Origin: Clarireedia homoeocarpa
Lineage: Eukaryota; Ascomycota; Leotiomycetes; Helotiales; Rutstroemiaceae
DNA: 64,000 nucleotides
Direction: 5' to 3'
Assembly: GCA_001465935.1 (NCBI GenBank)
Contig: LNKV01000009.1
Location: forward strand, 806,001 to 870,000
A model generated the notes under the pieces. It made no database searches and was not told the origin of the DNA. It saw only the letters and a list, made by a program, of their open reading frames with translations. The position numbers were made by a program, and so were the translations under genes. This document shows, piece after piece, positions 1 through 12,200 of the stretch; positions within the stretch are counted from its first letter, which is position 1, and the number at the start of each line of letters is the position of its first letter.

Positions 1-2092
1 TTACACGCGTGGACAAATGGATTGTGTCTTTCACGAGAAAGGGAGCCAGTGCTCAGCATCAAAGGCAGGGGGAGTTCTGGCGACAGGGCATTCATTCCAT
101 GGAGGACATCTGCAGACACGATCCAGTTGCAGCACATTACGTGAATGGACAATATTCTTCGCATTTATGGACACAGTCTTTGTTCTGTACTATCTCACGA
201 GCTTCCTTTCACAGCGCTGTGGAAGATCGAAAGACGAACGATGAGAGTTCTTCTTTGGCATGCAAACCGATTAAGAGAACGAAGAATGGGTACGAGGTGG
301 GTTCGACACATGAATAGCGTTATTAGTACTGGATACGCACTCGAGGAGGCGAGAGGAAGATTGAAGGAAGAACGGACGGGGTAGACCCACATGGTGGTAC
401 TGAGATGCTCACTTTATTGGTTGGCATACACAAGAGTATATATCCTACTGCTATTTAATGTAAGCTTAAGCCCTATCAAGGCGATGACCAGAGCTCACGA
501 GCGTAGATGTATCTGTAGATAATGGCTTGTAAATATAGAGTAGACGCATAATGCGAGGATATGTGAGCGGCGCGGCTCCTGTGGTTCGCACCGGTATGGC
601 TTAGTGTTTTAGTGCGCGCTGGGTTTAGCATTTTGTGTAAGGTTACTTCCGGAGGATCGTCTGCGAGGTACTTGGCCCTTGGTCCTTGGTACTTGTAACT
701 TAGTTGTATCTTGTATTCATTCTAATCCACGGTTCTTTCAGGTTCTCCAGTTGCCGTGCGATAAGTTTTGTAAAGCCAACGTGCTTTCGATTGCAGAGAT
801 GCCGGTAGTTATGCAGTCAATGCCGCCCCCAAATGATTCTCAATGATACTACTCGAGTATGTACAAGTACTTAAGCTCATTACCCCTGACAGAAAGGCAG
901 CCGCAATCATAAATCATACTATGTAATCTTTGAAACGGCTTTTTCTGCGCATGATGTGGGGAGAAACTCATCTCGAGAGGCGCCGATCCATATTAACCCA
1001 GCTGCTCCGTGGTGTGTGTAATGCGAGATGGGTTTATCGCATCTTGCATCTTGCATCTCGCACTCAATGCCATCATACATGCGCCCGCTGCGTCTACTGC
1101 GTCCTCTGCGTCCGCTGCGGCCCTCGTGCTACCCATTGCGCAGACGTGCCCTGTCCCGCATGTCTGGTATGTCCTATTCTGGGACGAGATGTGCAGTTGT
1201 GCAGATGTGCAGATGTGCAGGAATTCGCTTTCTCCGCCCAACCTATTTCTGGGGATGGCAAGAGCTTCAGGAGTTGAGCAGAGCGTCTTGGCACCGCTCG
1301 GTAACGCTGTACTCATTACAGTACTTCGTAATTAGGTGAGGAGAGAGGGAGGCGAGGCAGGGTCATTTGGGCTCTTTTTGGCTCTTTCGCCCTTGTTAGG
1401 TTGCGCGAATCCGTACGCAAGAAAAAAAAAAGTTTCTCAATCAAAATGAACCTTTGAAACAATCTTCCTCATATTTCAACGTCAACCACTTCTCAACTTC
1501 TCAAGGAACCTCAATGTTGTTCTAGATCGGCCACTTACTTCATTGTCAAGACTACACTTCCTCCCATCCCATCCCATCCCATCCCATCCCATTCAATTCA
1601 ATTCAGTCGCTTCCACAGCTGTATACGCTTTACACTCGGCGCTCAGCGCTCAGCGCTCCAACCTTCCACTCTTTTAACCTAACTATTTTCTTTTGAACCC
1701 CATTTCCTGGACTTTGCTGGTCATAGTCGATCCCTCCGCCTCCAACCACCTCCAACCACCCCCTCCCCCCCCCCGTGCTAAAAGAATTTCATAATAATTC
1801 CTTAGATTCCTTGAGAAGAGAAAACCCGCCCTTAGATTAATCCGGATTTCTATACTTTTGTATCTTACCTCACCGGCGTTCGCTCTCAGCTCGTCCAATT
1901 CTTTCCTTTTCGGTCGCAACTCCACGCCTTCAAATGTTGCAGAGCAATCTCGCAGATTTTCATTGGATGTTATAATCGCTACCCTTGTGGCTGTCAGATT
2001 CTCTTCAAACTGTGAGATCTCGATAAATTACTGCGAGACTTCGAAATATTGTCTCTCGGGGTCTGGCACTCAGGATTCCTTTAAAAAAAAAA
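1..2092. other. Intergenic region and leader upstream of the Bud14-like gene
   Basis: I see no gene here. Reading frames up to about 115 codons overlap one another on both strands and none resembles a known protein. The last 600 bases are pyrimidine-rich with short A/T tracts, as is common for fungal 5' leaders, and contain the CCCAT array at 1563-1592 and a C-rich run near 1760-1774. A copy of the 9-mer TACTTCGTA lies at 1322-1330. Confidence 0.6.
1563..1592. repeat. CCCAT microsatellite, 6 units
   Basis: Six perfect tandem CCCAT units are seen directly, followed by a short TTCAA-like run. They lie about 500 bp upstream of the Bud14-like start, probably in its promoter or leader. The same pentamer recurs as GGGAT near 15340 (other orientation) and 15750. 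Confidence 0.95.
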
Positions 2093-5000
2093 ATGACGCG
2101 ACCCGAAATCATTCGCGCTGGTGGGTTTCAATTGTGCCATCATGTTCTCCAGAACAAGACTGATAATTTTAGATTCAATTGACCTTCAGGACCCGAATTC
2201 CCCATCGGCGCAGGATCACTCAAAGAAGCACGCCAATGCAGCACCTTTGGGTACCGGGCCGCCTGCTCCACACCAAGCCGAAGCACTGCGGGAAGTCGCT
2301 GCAGAGGCTGCGGACGAACAGCATCGAAGTCCACGAGTGTCGAGGGATTGGAGTAGCGGAGAGGCACAAATGATACACAATTACACGAATAACGATTTGG
2401 CCGCAGGGGTTACGTCTGGTCTGGCAGGAAATCATTCTCAACAGCACGATGATCTCGCGGCGGCGCAAAATGGCGGTTTAATAGGTGCTGGAGCGGAGGA
2501 TTCGGATATGGCAGATGCAGAAGGAGATGACAGCATGGACGATGATATGATGGACAAGATCTCCAGCTCTCCGTCAATCGACGATGGTGGGTATTCTCTT
2601 CCCAATGTTTGGCCTTCGAGGTCCGATTCCCTATCCCGCGCAAGCTCCTCGTCGTTTTCACAAGCGTGCGGCGAAAGTTCATCACCATTTGTGGAGGCGC
2701 CTCATCATTTTCCATTACAATTCATGAGCGAACAGCTGGACGTGGACCTGAGCCAGGTGGCTCACGAGATCCAATATCATCATCATCATCTAGGTGAGTA
2801 TCTGGACCGGACAATCAAGGATACGCCCAATTACACAGAGGAAGAAGGCTCCGATATCGATGTACCTCAGGCCATTTCACCACAGCCCTCTAGGACTTAT
2901 CATGAGCAAAAGGACCAGGATCTCAGATCAGATACTTCTCAGGACGACTTTCTCGATGTGCAAAATGGACATGTAGCGCCCAACGCGCTAGACTACGAAG
3001 ATGATGGGCCTTTGACCATACCATACGAAAGCTCCGACGAAGAAGAATGCGAAGCTGAAGATGACCAAGAAGAGGATGATGATGATGATGATGACATTCC
3101 ATATGCTGCTAACTCTAGATTTGTTGATTCCGGTTGGGGTGGAGAATGCTTACAAGAATCAGAGGACATCGACTTCGAATTCGTCTACGCACTACATACG
3201 TTCGTCGCCACGGTTGAAGGCCAAGCAAATGCGACTAAGGGTGATACAATGGTTCTTCTGGACGATAGTAATAGTTATTGGTGGCTCGTAAGAGTAGTCA
3301 AAGACAGCAGCATAGGTTGGCTTCTCAAATTCTTACATGAACGGCTGATGTGCTGATGCCTCCTCACAGGTTACTTACCAGCAGAACACATCGAAACACC
3401 CACTGAGAGGCTAGCGCGACTTAATAAACATAGGAATATTGACGTATGTCTGGCTCGCATTGAAAACGATGGTTTGCTAACCTGAATAGCTTACCTCGGC
3501 AATGTTGGGAGACCAAGCAGAGAAGACTATGAATCCTCTCAAAAAAGCTATTCGACGAAGGAACGCCAAGACTGTGACATTCTCTCCTCCGACGTACGTG
3601 GAAGCTTCGGACGTGGATTATTCGACCGATGAAGAGGACGGTGATGATAGTTTCTACGGTCAACAGGATCAATATAGTGGCCAACAGGAACAGCACCATG
3701 ACGATGAAGAAACTGTGTCTATTGAACCGTTGAAGCCTCGCGCAGAAGTTCGAGAAGTAAGATCGGAAAGTCCGGATCGCGACAGCTCCACCATCAAATC
3801 CAGCTCCGACACAGCGAGAACTAGCGATGAGTTTTTTGATGGGAAGTTGGAAGCTAGCAGAACTAGAAATGGCACCCTACGGAATACCGATTCATTCTTT
3901 AAGGATGACACGGTTGAAACTAGAAAGATTACACTCACACCGAACTTACTTCGCGATGACTCAAGTACATCAACTAGGACCTCAAATGACTCTGAAAAGT
4001 TGAAGCAGCGACCGAGTCTTGATAGACTTGAGAAGGATCTTGTGCCTGATAAAGTCAGAGACAAGAAGGATAAGAAAGACAAGAAAGAAAAGGAGAAGAA
4101 ACCTGGAATGCTTAGCGGGCTATTCAAGCGAAAGGACAAGAAATCAAAACAACAAGAGGACGATTTCGATGATGCGATCGCGAGCAAACAATCGAACGAA
4201 AACCCAAGGTCTTCACCCTCCCCAAGCAAAGAATCCGAAGACGTGGCATCAATTGAAGAACCAGCCCATGAAGGCCAGAAATCTCCCGGCAAGGTACAGA
4301 AGCAGCAGCGAGCAGATATGTCGCCTGTTCGTAAACAAAGCATCAGTTCGAAGGATCCGCGTCCCATGGACTTGCAACCATCAGCAAACCTTGAGCGTGC
4401 GATTGCAGCCGATGCAGCATCAGGCGCATCTTTACGCTTGGTGCAGCCTGACGCGCAAATGGCGGCTTCCCCTGTACAAGCGAACAATGGATCACCTGTG
4501 GCTTCGAGCCCAAAGGAGAAGGCTACTGGAGCAATTAATAAGATTCTACGTTCGACAGAATCTGGCACTTCAGATCCAAAGCCCATCGAAGCCAAGCAAG
4601 CAAAATCTCGTATTGAGCTCGATGACTTCGATTCGACCTCGGAGGACTCGCCAGACGAAGAAGAGGTCCGCTTCTCGAACGACCAGCCACAACGGCCGAT
4701 TCCGGGTAGTTTCCCTGATAGCTATATTACGACTCCCGCAACCGAAAATCGCAACATGGATGAACGATTATCAGAATCTCCTGTTGAAGTTTCACCGATC
4801 TCTCCGACACACGCTCATCCACCCGCACTTATGGTAGATACATCCAGTCAGGAAGATCCACCATCGCCTGTTTCATCGCCTTCACCCGAATTAGTTGATG
4901 TGGATGACGTTAAGAAGGGAACTGAAAGTTGTACCCATTCGACTTCAACTACCCCTACCTGGAGTGATACACATCTCCGAACATTCTTCGATGATGATGC

Positions 5001-5242
5001 AGATATTAGGGATCTTCTGGTAGTCGTATATGACAAATCGGGCGTTGTACCAGCAGGTGCGGACCATCCAGTTGTGGGCAGTCTTTTCAGAGAGGAGAAC
5101 GCCAAACTAGCGGACATAACAAACGTAAGTTCTCCATTGCGGCTAACCAAGGAAGTTCTAAATGCTAATCAATTGATAGCGCCTGGACGGAATGCTCGGC
5201 GATTGGCTGGCTCGCAAGATGAGAACACAATCTTCAAGATAA
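2093..5242 (+). CDS. Bud14/Tea4-like SH3-domain polarity protein
   Basis: Spliced model of 980 aa: exons 2093-2120, 2173-3315, 3370-3443, 3490-5124 and 5180-5242. The start is a 28-nt first exon (MTRPEIIRA) joined to DSIDLQDPN; every junction has GT/AG and keeps frame. An acidic, low-complexity N-terminus leads to one SH3 domain at about residues 344-402 (ALHTF, then WWLVR, then GYLPAEHIE). A KTVTF sequence at about residues 442-446 fits the RVxF class of protein phosphatase 1 docking motifs. A Lys/Glu-rich stretch and a conserved C-terminal block (LRTFFDDDADIRDLLVVVYD) follow. In yeasts, Bud14 and Tea4/Wsh3 bring PP1 to cell tips and control polarity, microtubules and formins. The family assignment is firm from domain order; the PP1 link here is inference. 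Confidence 0.9.
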
Positions 5243-6843
5243 GCATTCGATACAGATCGCAATTTGTATACTTGAATGAATCAATGATTTTATGATGAAG
5301 TTGGAGTGGGTTTGGGGACTTACATTTCGGCGTAAATGAGGAAAAGGAGAGGGCGGTCATGGGCTTGGGGATACCTTATACCACACAATCTTGGATCTTT
5401 TGTCTTTTTCTTTTTCTTTTTCTTTTTTCGAAATTTATTCATTCCACACACACGGCAGGTACTGGTTGTAGATATTTAGTATTCAGCTTGCATCTTTGGT
5501 GCATAGGCATTTGCATTTTGTTTGTTTCTTCTTTTTTTTTTTTTTTTTTTAAATTGGGCGGATGAGTCTATTGTTTATATATATATACAGAGTGTCTCGT
5601 CTCGATGTTTTTCTGTTGTGTTGTGTTGGGGAATTTGAAGAAGTGCTTTTTGAAGTCAGTCAGTCAGTCAGTTAGGAGAAGAGAGCAGAAAAGAGCACGT
5701 ATAACTAACTAATTGCTTGATTGCTCGATTACTACGTCTCTTTCTTGCACATAACAAACAAAGTGAAGAGTTGCATCCATGGATATATATATATATATAC
5801 GTATATCTTCTACCGCTACTAAGTTATTGAGCAAGACAAATATAACTAACTGCAAGTGCAACCGAAAGCCCGAAATGAAATGAAATACGACCAAGTTAGT
5901 TAACTTACCTACTACCTATATCGATTGTAGTTATTAGTAAACAAACATACGAGCAAGTTAATTTAATTTGAGCAAGAGCGGAGGAACTGGACTTGACTTG
6001 AACTTGAACTTGACTTATACATACACCCAAAACTTGAAGCTTGGAAAATGTTTCTTTCGTTCAGACAGCCTGCCAGCGAGCGAGTTACAGTATAGTATGG
6101 TATGGTATGGTACAGGAACGCCTAGACGAGAGCAGAGCTGTCTAGTGTACCAAGTAAGTAAGTGAGTAAGTAAGTATACAGTAGCTTTGAGCTTGGGTTT
6201 GGGTTTGGGTTTGGGTTTGGGTTTAGTTGTGGAGAGAGTTAGTTGAGCGGGATGTTGTATTATATATATTATTCTACATGTATAACGAACGTATTGATTG
6301 TTTAGGAAGGAAGGATTGATTTCCCGGTAGGTTGGGTTGGGTTGGATTCATTTGACGTTAGGGTTAGGGTGTTTTACGGTAACAACTAAGTTATGAATGG
6401 AACTGACTTGTGTAAATGTGCAGAAACTAAGTTACTTTTTGTATGTATGTATGTATGCAGAGAGAGAGAGAGGTTCGAGGCTCTGGCTGGATACTAGATA
6501 GATATTTACTGGGTGAAGGAAAGGGGAAGGGTGTTGGGAGGGATTGGAATTGCGGTGGAGTTGGGTGGTTATGTGTTTGTCTGCGGGTAGATAGATAGGT
6601 AGGTTAGATTCAACTTGTGTGTGTAGTGATTTCTTGCTCAAACAACAAATTTTCCATGAAATGAATAACTAGTTGGTTAGGTTCACAATAAGAAGGAAAT
6701 GTTTAAGAAGACTTCCTTGTCACTGATGACCTGTGGCGTACCTTATATAGTAAACGGTTGCTCTGTGACGTCGTGACCGCGGAAGTATGCCCAACTGCTA
6801 GCTATACATTGGACTTCGAAGGATTTTTTCTTTTTCAGAAAAA
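5243..6843. other. Low-complexity intergenic region
   Basis: No gene is supported. The stretch lies between the ends of two convergent genes. It holds T19 at 5532-5550, (TA)n near 5788-5802, telomere-like (GGGTTT)n and TTAGGG units at 6195-6370, and short tetranucleotide runs (GTAA, GTAT, GATA). It probably contains both 3' UTRs. Confidence 0.7.
6195..6370. repeat. Interstitial telomere-like repeats
   Basis: About five tandem GGGTTT units sit at 6195-6224, and a TTAGGGTTAGGG pair sits at 6358-6369. TTAGGG is the usual telomere repeat of filamentous ascomycetes. The first array differs at one base per unit and unrelated sequence separates the two, so this is a degenerate interstitial tract and not a chromosome end: genes continue on both sides. 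Confidence 0.75.
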
Positions 6844-8886
6844 TCAAGGTGACAGCGAGAGGTGAGCGCTGCTATCTATATCATCGCCGTCTGTGCTGCC
6901 ACCAACTTCACTGCTGTCGTCGTCGTTTTTTGATTCCTTGATTTCGAAGCGCAGTGTTGTTGATCGAGGGGTATGAGGAAACATCTTCAGCGTTGTCGCA
7001 TCACCTAGCGCTTGACCTTTACATCGCAATCTGAATTGTTTATAAAGGTCGAGCACTAGCGTCTCATTATCGTCTGAAAGGAGCGTCTCTTTCTCACGTG
7101 GCAGGAGCATTAATTGCGGCACGACATCTCTGTTTATATTCAATTCGAGAGAGGGGGACGTGAAAAGTATTGGGGGCGTAAAAGTCGTGAGTCTCCCCCA
7201 GGGAACGTGCTCTTCGAAACACCTTTTTGCTGGCTTTAGACGATAGCTCGTTGGATTCAGATTTCCTGGATGATCATCTGTAGGAATAATAGAGGTGTCT
7301 TCAAAAAGTATGAACCAAGGCGATTCCCACTCCACCAAACGAGAAAGGGTAGAAAGAGAAGGAGAACCACGGTCTTTGAACAGACTGTAGTCCAGGTAAT
7401 GCACCTCCTCGCTCGGTGCATCAAACCATAGATAGAATGTGCTATCCGAATGGTCGGTAGGCTCCTTATAAATCTGAGGCCTTCCTCTAATATACTCATG
7501 CGCACGGGCATAGTTGACACGAATTCCAGATTCATTCTCCTCCACGGCATATTCAAAGATATGTAAATTATCAGCGTCAGATACTACGACATATAAGCAG
7601 TTTGTAGACTCCCAATATGGCGAGTGGGAAGAGCTCTCGTCAGTTTTTAGAGCTGCCTGACCCCGTACTGGGCTTGCGACTGACAATGAGGGATTGCACT
7701 TGACTGTTAGATAGGAAGGCAAGCCTAGCTCGGACAAACTCGGTTTTCCAATGGTTGATATCGCATCATCAATTCGATTGCCTTGTAAGTCTAATGCTTC
7801 TATTAGACTTGCACCGACAAGTAACAAGTCGTCCAGTGGTCGACCATCCATACAAAATGACATTGCACGTTGAAACATCATTTCGATACTAATATCATAA
7901 TCGACCGTAAATTTGTTCCCGTTTTCAGCAAGCGATAACAATGCATAGATGCGATCAAGTTTATTGCAGCAACCAGACCGGGAGAATGCATGTATCAAAG
8001 ATGGCAAGGGGCATTGTGAATAAGAAAGCATGCTGTATTCGAACAAATACTGAGACCATGCGAACTTGTAACCGGGAAGACTTCTAAGCTCGGTTCTCTC
8101 GTTCTCCTCTAAATCGAGCTTCTCGTCATCTACTAGGTCCACAAGCACAAGTGCCAATGGAGCAAGCGCCACTTCTTGCAATCCTAAAAGGACCACTGCC
8201 ACTTTAGGTAGCATTACCTCCTGGATGATCCAAATGCGAGTCCAGTAAGACAGTGATAGAAACCTAGCTATATTGGCTTTCACGAATGCTCTCTGTGCGG
8301 TGGCTGTATTGTAGAATGCTTTAAACTCAAAAGTTGTGTGTATGCCGCGAGGGTCACTAAGGACTGAGTTAGACTTCTTGATGTTATCGTAAAATAAAAA
8401 TAAAAATAAAAGGCACACTTACATAGACACAAACAATGCACATCTTTTTAATTCGTCTAAAAAATCCTTCGATATATCGTCCATATGGCTCGGCCCAAAC
8501 CAAATGATAACGTGTTCTGCCTTTTCATAGATTTCTCTCATGAGTGCAACTTGATGATTTTTCTCCTGATGGTAGGACTGGTTTATACAGAGCGTATCGA
8601 TCCATACCGACCTAGTGATACCTACGGAGCGTGCTGCATGGAGAAATTGCCACAAGTTTTCACCAACAGCAGTACTCATCCCATTTATTTCGATATCGTG
8701 GGAAGGATTTCGAGGTTCCCATGTATAGGATAAACAGATGTAAGCCTCCGTCATGTTTGCATTTCGTATATTACACTGGATGATGGCCTCTTCTGGCCCT
8801 GGCACAATCTCCAGCAACCGGATACTGTCTGTGCTAAAATCCAGGGATTGATATTCAAAAACTGGGAGCTTTGAAGCTGTGTTCAT
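6844..8886 (-). CDS. HET (heterokaryon incompatibility) domain protein
   Basis: Two exons on the minus strand, 8886-8423 and 8356-6844, joined over a 66 bp intron, give 658 aa. The N-terminal half carries the HET-domain signatures: YICLSYTWEP at about residues 50-60, VWIDTLCINQ near 95-105, EKAEHVIIWFG near 133-143, and YWTRIWIIQEV after the junction. The rest has no domain I recognise and ends in an acidic tail. HET proteins act in non-self recognition between fungal individuals and related cell-death responses; many paralogs have unknown partners. No NACHT, ankyrin or WD repeats are visible, so this is a stand-alone HET protein. It has no related neighbour. No frameshift or internal stop was found. 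Confidence 0.9.
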
Positions 8887-9411
8887 CTCCTGCTGCGATG
8901 CGGTCCCACTTCCAAAGGCAAAAGTAGGATAACGTGAAATGAAGAGATGGCTAGGAAAATCCCAAGGCTACGTATCTGATGTTGAGTCCTTGACCCCGCC
9001 TTGTTAGTCGTGTACATGACAGCACATCATTTCCTAAGCCTCACTGAGCCCTTTCCTTGCCGCGAAAAAAACCCAGAGGCAGATACGAACCACACGTCTG
9101 GGCGATCGAGAGCGTATAGCATGGTAGCACAGCATATAGCTGATGGAGTCGAGCTCACAGCCTCATTGACCGCGCGTTGTTTAACTCTCGCCGCGTAGAA
9201 GAAAGCCATGACGTTACTGTGTATTACACAACGATATCTCGCCACGATACCGCGGACTTGGATGGACAGCTTCGGTGGAATTCACAGCCCGTCGGACAGC
9301 TGTTCCATTACTCGCGGTCTTGCGAGAAAATAAAGGTTGCTCGGGTGGGAAGTGGGAAGTTGGAAGTGAGAAGTGGGAAGTGGGAAGTCGAGTTTAGCAT
9401 CATGGGGATAC

Positions 9412-9470
9412 CTCAGGCCATCCAGGCCATCCAAGCCATCCAAGCCATCCAAGCCATCCAAGCCATCCAA
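9412..9470. repeat. Nine-base minisatellite (GCCATCCAA)
   Basis: About six tandem copies of GCCATCCAA, the first variant reading GCCATCCAG. Preceded at 9344-9388 by a seven-base purine-rich array (GTGGGAA-like). A ten-base array related to TTCATTGTGG follows at 9567-9645. Confidence 0.9.
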
Positions 9471-9851
9471 TCTGCGGGGTCCTTGCTTAGTGAGCGGCTA
9501 GTCGACATGGTTTTATTGGAGTGTCTCTTTGCGGCTGATTTCATTGATTATTGAATTAAGTTGGACATTTTGCTTCATTTTGCTTCATTGTGGTTCATTG
9601 TGGTTCATTGTGGTTCATGGTGGTTCATTGTGATTCATTGTGGCCATGTATTTATTGGTCTTGCGAGTGAGGTTTGAAGATTCCTCGTGATATTTGCCCA
9701 ATGCAGTTACCGTGATATGGATGAGGACTCGGTGTCGCAACACTGATACGATACTGGTGAATACGAAGTAGAATGCTCTTTGGTGATACATGTTTGAATG
9801 GTAAACCCCCTCTGTGATGATACTTGTAAATTCCATGCAAAAAAGGATTTG

Positions 9852-10156
9852 CAGACAGACAGACAGACAGACAGATATCCAGACAGATATCCACACATCC
9901 AAACAGACATCCACACAGACAGATATCCAGACAGATATCCACACATCCAGACAGACATCCACACAGACAGACAGACATCCACACACATCCAGACAGACAT
10001 CCACACACATCCAGACAGACATCCACACATCCAGACATCCACACATCCAGACATCCACACATCCACGCATCCGCCTCGACATCCACTCATCATCCACTCA
10101 TAATCCACTCATCATCCACTCATCATCCACTCATCATCCACTCATCACCCACTCAT
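9852..10156. repeat. Compound CAGA / CATCCA minisatellite
   Basis: A mixed array: CAGA tetramers, then irregular alternation of ACAG and ACATCC units up to about 10080, then CTCATCATCCA units to about 10156. Because the purine/pyrimidine pattern lacks stops, all three minus-strand frames stay open for 130-160 codons; these are repeat artefacts and not genes. Confidence 0.9.
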
Positions 10157-10524
10157 CACCTACCGTTCGTAAAAAATTCTCTACCATTGGCACGCACGCA
10201 CGTACTCACGCACGTAAGCAGGCAAGCCGGCACCCAAGCAGACAAGCACAGCAAGCACAGCAAGCACCACCCACACGAGCCCGATTGCTACGGTTCCATA
10301 CAGCGCGCTCTGCCTTTGTTGTACCACACAAGCTCGACAAGTTCCGCAACCCACCCGCTCCACCTTTACACCATTTAAGCGCAGAGCTTTGACCTCCCAA
10401 TCTGAGAAGATTAAGCGAAACAACCTTCATCTTCAATTGTGTAAGGACTTAGTTTGAACTCTACTGCGACAAGCCTCTTTGCTCTCCATATTGCGCATCT
10501 TTGCTCTGGCCTCTGAATATAATT

Positions 10525-12200
10525 ATGGCTTTCGAATCAGGTACAGCATACCCAGAATCCGATGCGGACGACGAGTACGAGAGAAGTGTGCACAACAGCT
10601 CCCCCGTCCTAGCCAACGACTCCGATGCCGATTCCGACGGCCCTTCCTCGAGCGAGCATACTCCAACCACTTATGGCAATCACGGCTTCGGCGATACTCT
10701 CCCAGAAGCCAATATAACAGAATGGACAGCAGACGATTGTGCGGACTTTGTTGGCAGTCTGGGCTTGCGGCAATATGGCGATCAGTTCTTAGGTATGCTT
10801 TATCTAAGATGATTTGACCCCTCAAGTACGCATCTAACTGTGCCGGACAGAAAATGAGATTGTGGGAGAGGCCTTAGTAGCATTGCAACATGATGATCTG
10901 AAACAGATGGGGGTCACGAGTGTGGGACATCGGCTCACTATCCTCAAGAACGTTTACGACATAAAGATCAAACAGGATGTGCCTATAGAAAGCGACCATT
11001 ACGTGCCACTGTGTAAGTTTAGCGGGCTTCTATTGCTGGTCCGATTGTTGGTCCAATTGCGGGGCTGACTTCCTCCTAGCAGCAGATGCCGAAGCCCAAT
11101 ATGCCACCGCGACCCTGAAGGACATTAAGAATCTTGTGGAACAACTAAGGTTACGAGACGAACGGATGAGCGTTGCGGAGATGGAGCTTCGACGACTGAC
11201 TGCCGAATACACTCGATTACGGGAAGACCTCCTACCGGTATTTCGAATGGCGAAGGAGGGGCAGCCTTTACCATATCACCCCTCTGGCAATAACAGCAAC
11301 AACAACAACAACAACGCCAATAACAATAGCAGCTCTTACTCCTACGACACATCAAACACAGTCTCCCCTCCCGCGCCTACATCATCTTCGAGCCAATCGG
11401 GTGGCGGACTATCGCGGAAATTCTCCACCAAAAAGCTATTTCTGGAATCAACACCGAAGAATGCGTCCCCCACATTCATGCAATCCAGCCAAGAGAGGTC
11501 TCTCGCGGAACAGGCTCTCGATCCAACGAACGCTGCCGAAAGAGCGGTGTTATCTTCTTCACACCTGAATGCTATGAATGGCGGAGCCCAGTCTCTATCT
11601 CCTGGTCCCTCACCAAATCAACCGTCACCAACTTCACCTCCTTCGATACACGGGTCTATAAGTGGGTCGACACTGGCATCACGGTCATATCGATCCGATC
11701 AACAGACCCCTGCCCGCAGCACCTTTCCCCAGAATGACGCCGACCAGTATCCTCAATCTACATATTCCCGCGATAGTACAAAACCAATGCCCCAACGACG
11801 AGCTCAAACGCCCGCTCTCGACACACCATCAACCGGCGGATCTGGAGGTGGCGCTTCAGTGGAGATATTCAAATCATTCCGCGTCAGTATGGAAGATCCA
11901 TGCTATAAAGTGTTACCTGCCGCTCTTAAGAAATACAACATTAACGCACCGTGGGAACAGTACGCTTTGTACATCGTCTATGGGGATAAGGAAAGGTGTT
12001 TGGGCATGGAAGAGAAGCCATTAATTTTGTTCAAACAGTTGGATAAGGAAGGGAAAAAGCCTATGTTTATGTTGAGGAAAATAAGTCCAAATGCGGATCC
12101 AGGGGCTCAGGATGGCCCTGGAAGTGCAGGCTTGGATGGCAGAAACGGAGGTCGCGGACCAAATGCGTCCGTGTACGACCCTCCCGGTGGCATCATCTGA
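10525..12200 (+). CDS. STE50: Ste50-like MAPK adaptor, SAM and RA domains
   Basis: Three exons (10525-10792, 10851-11012, 11080-12200) give 516 aa. An acidic Ser-rich N-terminus precedes a SAM domain at about residues 66-130 (ITEWTADDCADFV, LENEIVGEALVALQHDDLKQMG). A short coiled coil lies at about 150-185. A long Ser/Asn/Pro linker contains an Asn run. A Ras-association domain follows at about 403-485 (FKSFRVSMEDPCYKVLPAALKKY to PMFMLRKISP). In fungi Ste50 binds the SAM domain of the MAPKKK Ste11 and couples it to Ras/Cdc42-type GTPases, so it feeds mating, filamentation, osmotic and virulence MAPK pathways. Domain order and length match the family. The acceptor at 11079 was chosen from three in-frame AGs; 3 or 6 nt longer introns are also possible. 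Confidence 0.93.

Larger units (their letters stand above)
8887..10524. other. Divergent intergenic region packed with minisatellites
   Basis: This region separates the divergent HET and STE50 genes. I see no gene. It has a series of unrelated short tandem arrays (9344-9388, 9412-9470, 9567-9645, 9852-10080, 10076-10156, 10233-10270). The long frames on either strand here encode only repeat peptides. The final 150 bases are likely the STE50 leader. Confidence 0.7.

Noticed and set aside
3669..4595. 308-codon minus-strand frame inside the Bud14-like gene
   Set aside because: It is the antisense of a confirmed exon, Ser/Phe-rich, with no motif or independent start context; an expected shadow of a low-complexity coding exon.
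6195..6370. Chromosome end
   Set aside because: The telomere-like units are few and degenerate, and ordinary genes lie on both sides.
9615..10108. Three overlapping minus-strand frames of 133-160 codons (Asp/Val/Cys/Trp-rich)
   Set aside because: All three frames are open at once because the underlying minisatellite lacks stop triplets; the peptides are pure repeat.
9852..10156. CRISPR-like array
   Set aside because: Units are short, irregular and directly adjacent with no spacers, and the DNA is fungal; it is a compound minisatellite.
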